Shown: in pieces, positions 58,550 to 64,000 of the stretch
How the letters are laid out: each line of letters starts with the position of its first letter
Position numbering within the stretch: position 1 is the stretch's first letter
DNA from: Pandoraea fibrosis
GTDB taxonomy: Bacteria > Pseudomonadota > Gammaproteobacteria > Burkholderiales > Burkholderiaceae
DNA length: 64,000 bases
NCBI RefSeq assembly: GCF_000807775.2
Contig: NZ_CP047385.1
Span: 3,782,001-3,846,000, forward strand
Direction: 5' to 3'
Translations under genes and position numbers: made by a program
Notes under the pieces: generated by a model
Seen by the model: the letters and a program-made list of their open reading frames with translations, nothing else
The model's database searches: none
Told to the model about the DNA's origin: nothing

Positions 58550-59035
58550 ATGTCTGCTGAAACCTCCCGCCAAACGCCAAGCGAATGGCCCGAAAAGCGC
58601 CTCGCCGAGATCGACGAAGACGCCGTGCGTCTGCTCGTGCACACGTTCTATGGACGGATTCGCGACGACGACATGCTGGGGCCGGTATTCCGGCAGGCAC
58701 TCGAAGGCCGCTGGGACATGCATCTGGAAAAAATGGTCGGGTTCTGGTCCAGCATCGTGCTCGGTGCCAAACGATACCGCGGCAATGTGACGCAGGCCCA
58801 TCAGCCCTTCGGCCACCTGAGTGGCGAGCATTTCAGCCGCTGGCTCGCCCTCTTCTTCGATACGCTGGACAAGCTGTTCGAACCGCAGGCAGCGTTCGCC
58901 TTTGCGGAGCCAGCCATCCGCATCGCAGAAAGCCTTCAGTTGAACCTGTTCGGATGGGAGTACACGTTGCCGCCCGCGCAGAAAGCGCTACTCGACAGCG
59001 TGAAACAGGCAAGACCGGCGCGGCAGCACGACTAG
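58550..59035 (+). CDS. Group III truncated hemoglobin
   Basis: The 161-residue product is a short globin: LLVHTFYGRIRDDDMLGPVFR, then LEKMVGFWSSIVLGAKRYRGN, HQPFGHLSGEHFSRWLALFFDTLD. The helix pattern matches group III (class P) truncated hemoglobins, which bind heme and oxygen or NO. It lacks the glycine motifs of group II. The ATG at 58550 (MSAETSRQTPSEWP) is my choice; no strong ribosome-binding site is visible. It is divergent from clpB. Confidence 0.9.
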   Translation: MSAETSRQTPSEWPEKRLAEIDEDAVRLLVHTFYGRIRDDDMLGPVFRQALEGRWDMHLEKMVGFWSSIVLGAKRYRGNVTQAHQPFGHLSGEHFSRWLALFFDTLDKLFEPQAAFAFAEPAIRIAESLQLNLFGWEYTLPPAQKALLDSVKQARPARQHD

Positions 59036-59133
59036 CCGACCAGAAAAATCGACGATCATCCAAGATATTCGCCGACATTCACTGAAAATAACCGGTAAAT
59101 CAGGGATTATCAGGGATTTTTTGCGGAATCGGG

Positions 59134-59592
59134 CTAACCGTTCGTCACCCAGCGCTCTCTCGCGGCGGTGTCGGTCTCGCGTGCATCGACCCAACGCTCG
59201 CCCTGCGGGGTCGATTCCTTCTTCCAGAACGGCGCCTCGGTCTTCAGATAGTCCATGATGAACTCGCACGCGGCGAAGGCATCCCCTCGATGGGCGGACG
59301 TGACGGCGACCAGCACGATCTGATCGCCCGGCCCCAGATCCCCGTAACGGTGGATCACCAGTGCGTCGAAGAGGCGCCAGCGTTCACGGGCTTGCGCGAC
59401 GATCGCCTCCAGCGCTTTCTCCGTCATGCCCGGATAGTGCTCGAGCGTCATGCGCGAGACGTCCTTGCCGTCGTTCAGATCGCGCACGGTGCCGACAAAG
59501 CTCGCCACCGCCCCCACGCGCAGGTCGCCCGCACGCAGTTGCCGAACCTCCTCCGACAGGTCGAAATCCTCGGTCTGAACACGAATCGGCAT
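59134..59592 (-). CDS. moaE: Molybdopterin synthase catalytic subunit
   Basis: MoaE transfers sulfur from thiocarboxylated MoaD to precursor Z to form molybdopterin. The 152-residue product has FVGTVRDLNDGKDVSRMTLEHYPGMTEKAL, IHRYGDLGPGDQIVLVAV, HRGDAFAACEFIMDYLKTEAPFWKKE with the active-site lysines. It follows moaD by 52 bp in a moeA-moaD-moaE run. Confidence 0.96.
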   Translation of the reverse strand: MPIRVQTEDFDLSEEVRQLRAGDLRVGAVASFVGTVRDLNDGKDVSRMTLEHYPGMTEKALEAIVAQARERWRLFDALVIHRYGDLGPGDQIVLVAVTSAHRGDAFAACEFIMDYLKTEAPFWKKESTPQGERWVDARETDTAARERWVTNG

Positions 59593-59644
59593 GGCGACTA
59601 GATCTCCTGTATCGGGTTTCGCTACGCTGGCGAAAAAATGCGGG

Positions 59645-59902
59645 TCAGCCGCCGGTGACGGGCGGGAAGAACGCGACTTCGCAGCCCTCGGTCAGGCGCG
59701 TGGTCGCCGGCACCATCGTATGGTTCAGCGCCATGCGCAGCAAGCGCTGCTCGCCGAGCGTCTCGGCCCAGACCGGGCCACGGCCGCACAGCCACTGACG
59801 CACGTCTCCCACCGTAGCAATCCCGGCCGGAACCTCCACGCGCTCCTCGGCGACATTGAGCGCCTCGCGGACGCTGGCGAAAAAGCGAAGATCGATCTGC
59901 AT
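59645..59902 (-). CDS. moaD: Molybdopterin synthase sulfur carrier subunit
   Basis: MoaD is the ubiquitin-like sulfur carrier for molybdopterin synthase. The 85-residue product starts MQIDLRFFASVREAL and ends in the essential Gly-Gly (FFPPVTGG). The ATG at 59902 is chosen by family alignment; an ATG seven codons upstream is unlikely. It lies 39 bp after moeA. Confidence 0.95.
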   Translation of the reverse strand: MQIDLRFFASVREALNVAEERVEVPAGIATVGDVRQWLCGRGPVWAETLGEQRLLRMALNHTMVPATTRLTEGCEVAFFPPVTGG

Positions 59903-59941
59903 AGTCTGGCTGGCCCGTCGCACGCGCGTTGGGCCATTCTC

Positions 59942-61153
59942 TCAATATAGGAGGTCGGAGAACGGCAGGAACGCCACCGTCTGCCCGGCTTCGATGCGAT
60001 GGCCCGGCGGGTTGTCGATGAGGCCATCGCCCCAGACGGTCGAGGTCAGCACCGCCGAACTCTGGTTCGGAAAAGCGTCGAGGCCGCCTTGCGCGTTGAT
60101 CCGCGCCCGCAGGAACTCGTTCCGACGATCCGCCTTCGTCTGCGTGAAATCGGCACGCATGGCGATGCGGCGCGGCGTCACGTTCTCGCCCCCCTGCAAA
60201 CGAAGGATGAACGGACGCACGAACAGCAGGAACGTCACGAAACTCGACACCGGATTGCCCGGCAAGCCGATAAAGTGCGCCGTCTCGCCGTTCGCGCGAT
60301 TGACTTCGCCATAGGCCAGCGGCTTGCCCGGCTTGAGCGCGATCTGCCACAGATTCAGGCGCCCCTCGGCGTCTACCGCAGGCTTGACATGATCCTCCTC
60401 GCCCACCGACACGCCGCCGGACGTGATGATCAGGTCGTTGGCACGCGCGGCGTCGCGCAGGATCGCACGCGTGGCGGCCAGATTGTCCGGGACAATGCCG
60501 TAATCGGTCATCTCGCAGCCGAGATTCTCCAGCAGGCCACGCAACACAAAACGGTTCGAGTTGTAGATGCTGCCCGCGCGCAATGTCTCGCCGGGCATCG
60601 TCAACTCGTCGCCGGTAAAGAACACGGCCACCCGAAGGCGACGCGCGACTTGCAGCTTCGCAATACCGACCGACGCCGCCAAGCCCAGCGCCGGCGCACT
60701 CAGACGCGTGCCTGCGGCGAGCACCACACTGTCGCGGCGGATATCCGCGCCCTGGCGATTGACGAATTCGCCTTCGGCCGGCGTATGGCGGATGACGACC
60801 GAACCGTCGTCACGCACCTCGCATTGCTCCTGCATGACGACGGCGTCGGTGCCTTGCGGCACCGGCGCGCCCGTGAAGATGCGCGCCACCGTGCCACTGG
60901 CAAGCGGCGCGGGCGCGTGGCCCGCCGGGATGCGTTGCGAGACCGGCAACACCGTCTGCTCGCCCTGCAGGTCCGCGATCCGCACGGCGTAACCATCCAT
61001 GGCGCTGGTGTCCATGGGCGGCACGTCGAGCGTGGCGATCACGTCGGCCGCCAGCACGCGGCCGTTGGCCGCGAGTGTGTCGACCGTCTCCCTCTGGCCG
61101 AGCGGGCGGGCAGCCGCCAGCACGGCGTCGAGGGCTTCTTGTGTACTCAGCAT
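59942..61153 (-). CDS. moeA: Molybdopterin molybdenumtransferase
   Basis: MoeA inserts molybdate into adenylylated molybdopterin. The 403-residue product has PPMDTSAMDGYAVR near residue 45, RIFTGAPVPQGTDAVVMQE, the domain with TGDELTMPG, ITSGGVSVGEEDH and FIGLPGNPVSSFVTFLLF. It lies 40 bp after thrC on the same strand and begins the molybdenum cofactor run. Confidence 0.96.
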   Translation of the reverse strand: MLSTQEALDAVLAAARPLGQRETVDTLAANGRVLAADVIATLDVPPMDTSAMDGYAVRIADLQGEQTVLPVSQRIPAGHAPAPLASGTVARIFTGAPVPQGTDAVVMQEQCEVRDDGSVVIRHTPAEGEFVNRQGADIRRDSVVLAAGTRLSAPALGLAASVGIAKLQVARRLRVAVFFTGDELTMPGETLRAGSIYNSNRFVLRGLLENLGCEMTDYGIVPDNLAATRAILRDAARANDLIITSGGVSVGEEDHVKPAVDAEGRLNLWQIALKPGKPLAYGEVNRANGETAHFIGLPGNPVSSFVTFLLFVRPFILRLQGGENVTPRRIAMRADFTQTKADRRNEFLRARINAQGGLDAFPNQSSAVLTSTVWGDGLIDNPPGHRIEAGQTVAFLPFSDLLY

Positions 61154-61193
61154 GTCGAATGGCCCGAAAGTCAGGGGCAGCGCTAACGCCGGC

Positions 61194-62660
61194 TTACAGA
61201 CCGGTGTGCTCTGCGATGTAGGCTTTCACACGTGCCACATCGTTCGGCACGGTCTCGAAGCGTTGCGGCAGCGATTCGAGCTGCTCGAAGCCAGCAGGAC
61301 GCGGCGGCTCGCGATGCAATGCCTCGCGAATCGTTTCGGCGAACTTCGCCGGCTGCGCGGTCTCGAGCACCACCATCGGCACACCGGGTTCGAGCGCCTC
61401 GCGAGCCACTTTCACGCCATCGGCAGTGTGCGTGTCGATGACCACGTCGTAGCGCTTGGCCACGTCCTGAATCGTCGTCACACGATCCGCGTGCGTGCTG
61501 CGGCCCGAGACGAAACCGAACTGCGCGACCCGGGCGAACGCCTCGGTCCCCGACAGATCGAAACCGCCTTCGCGCTCGACCTTCGAGAGCAGATCGGCCG
61601 TCGCCGTGGCGTCGCGTCCGAGCAAATCGAACAGGAAACGCTCGAAATTCGACGCCTTCGAGATGTCCATGCTCGGGCTGCTCGTATGGAACGTTTCGGC
61701 CGACTTGCGCACACGGTAACGGCCGGTGCGGAAGAACTCGTCGAGCACGTCGTTCTCGTTCGTTGCCACAACCAGCTTGCGGATCGGCAGCCCCATCATG
61801 CGGGCGATATGGCCTGCGCAAACGTTGCCGAAGTTACCCGACGGCACCGTGAACGATACCTCGCCGTCCTGACCGGACTTGCCGCCCGTGGCCGCGAAAT
61901 AACCTTTGAAGTAGTACACGACCTGCGCCACGACACGCGCCCAGTTGATCGAGTTCACCGTGCCGATCTTGTAGCGCGCCTTGTAGGCGTGATCGTTCGA
62001 GACCGCCTTGACGATGTCCTGCGCGTCGTCGAACACGCCTTCGACCGCGAGATTGAAGATGTTCGGGTCTTGCAGGCTGTACATCTGCGCCGTCTGGAAC
62101 GCGCTCATCTTGCCTGCCGGCGAGAGCATGAACACGCGAATGCCTGCTTTGCCGCGCATGGCGTACTCGGCCGCACTGCCCGTGTCGCCCGACGTCGCCC
62201 CCAGAATATTGAGCGCGTCGCCGTGTTGCGCCAGTGCGTATTCGAACAGGTTGCCCAGCAACTGCATGGCCATGTCCTTGAACGCGAGCGTCGGACCGTT
62301 CGAGAGTGCCAGCAGCGAGAGCTGCGTGTCCTTCTCGACGCCCAACGGCAGCAGCGGCGTAATGTCGGCGGCGTCCTCGCCCGGGCGCACGTTGCGGTAC
62401 ACCTCGGCGGTGTACGTGCGCTTGGTCAGATCGGCCAGAATTTCGGCCGGAATATCGCCCGCAAACTTGGCCAGCACCTTGGCGGCCAGCTCGGCGTAAG
62501 ACAATTGGCGCCAGGCGCGCAGTTCTTCAGCCGTTACCTGCGGGTACTCCGTCGGCAGATACAAACCGCCGTCCGGCGCCAGACCGCCAAGCAGGATGCT
62601 GGAGAACGATTGCGGTTCGCCCGAGTTCAGGCCTGCGCCGCGCGTGGAGATGTATTTCAT
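61194..62660 (-). CDS. thrC: Threonine synthase
   Basis: ThrC converts O-phosphohomoserine to threonine with PLP. The 488-residue product starts MKYISTRGAG and has the PLP lysine K128 in TLAFKDMAMQLLG, GATSGDTGSAAEYA, and VPSGNFGNVCAGHIARMMG. It follows hom by 55 bp, so the last two committed steps to threonine are co-transcribed (thrB is not in the window). Confidence 0.97.
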   Translation of the reverse strand: MKYISTRGAGLNSGEPQSFSSILLGGLAPDGGLYLPTEYPQVTAEELRAWRQLSYAELAAKVLAKFAGDIPAEILADLTKRTYTAEVYRNVRPGEDAADITPLLPLGVEKDTQLSLLALSNGPTLAFKDMAMQLLGNLFEYALAQHGDALNILGATSGDTGSAAEYAMRGKAGIRVFMLSPAGKMSAFQTAQMYSLQDPNIFNLAVEGVFDDAQDIVKAVSNDHAYKARYKIGTVNSINWARVVAQVVYYFKGYFAATGGKSGQDGEVSFTVPSGNFGNVCAGHIARMMGLPIRKLVVATNENDVLDEFFRTGRYRVRKSAETFHTSSPSMDISKASNFERFLFDLLGRDATATADLLSKVEREGGFDLSGTEAFARVAQFGFVSGRSTHADRVTTIQDVAKRYDVVIDTHTADGVKVAREALEPGVPMVVLETAQPAKFAETIREALHREPPRPAGFEQLESLPQRFETVPNDVARVKAYIAEHTGL

Positions 62661-62715
62661 GGGGATCGTGTCCTGTCGTATCGGTTCGTGTGGCCGGAAG
62701 CTGACGCCGGGGCGC

Positions 62716-64000
<1,285 letters not shown>

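Noticed and set aside
59091..59117. Direct repeat of TCAGGGATT beside a T-run after the globin gene.
   Set aside because: It is a short direct repeat that does not fold into a stem, so it is not supported as a terminator.

Overview
The window looks like a chromosomal segment of a GC-rich betaproteobacterium of the Burkholderiaceae; Pandoraea or a close relative is my best guess. This rests on gene order (rpsB-tsf-pyrH-frr-uppS-cdsA-dxr-rseP, hom-thrC-moeA-moaD-moaE near clpB, glyoxylate-cycle genes with separate aceA and aceB) and on codon choice, not on a database comparison. No rRNA, tRNA, CRISPR array, insertion sequence, prophage or integrase was seen. The two ends cut through rseP (left) and hom (right).

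Layout. 1-6522 (minus) is the translation/envelope operon rpsB, tsf, pyrH, frr, uppS, cdsA, dxr, rseP, with a promoter and long leader in front of rpsB and a hairpin terminator/attenuator between rpsB and tsf. 7041-12184 (plus) holds map, glnD and a pseudouridine synthase with a 99-bp tandem repeat. 12247-21241 (minus) carries def, ligA, zipA, smc and an EamA transporter. 21588-29838 (plus) is the diaminopimelate block dapC-dapD-(ArsC-like)-dapE followed by prmB, cls and an ABC-F ATPase. 29965-32432 (minus) is radA-alr; 32771-34889 (plus) is lplT-thiD. 34919-38349 (minus) is a tightly overlapping cluster tsaB-rimI-udg-DUF1853. 38781-40574 (plus) is a DEAD-box helicase with a long leader.

40701-49148 is a carbon-metabolism block: a prolyl aminopeptidase, malate synthase, an L-2-haloacid dehalogenase with a divergent LysR regulator, a universal stress protein, isocitrate lyase and a second EamA transporter. 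The two glyoxylate-cycle genes share a 13-bp AT-rich motif upstream. 49390-51134 is a translationally coupled pair: a QueF homologue with altered signature residues and a queuosine-precursor transporter. 51172-55352 holds a gamma-glutamylcyclotransferase, an AraC regulator and a DUF2306 / LytS-type kinase / LytTR response-regulator operon. 55648-64000 has clpB with a heat-shock-like promoter, a truncated globin, moaE-moaD-moeA, thrC and hom.

Most of the window is ordinary core genome. The least ordinary items are the QueF-like protein that has lost both the NADPH-binding signature and the usual His next to the substrate-binding Glu, the DUF1853 gene embedded in the t6A/uracil-repair cluster, the haloacid dehalogenase beside malate synthase, and several long structured mRNA leaders.
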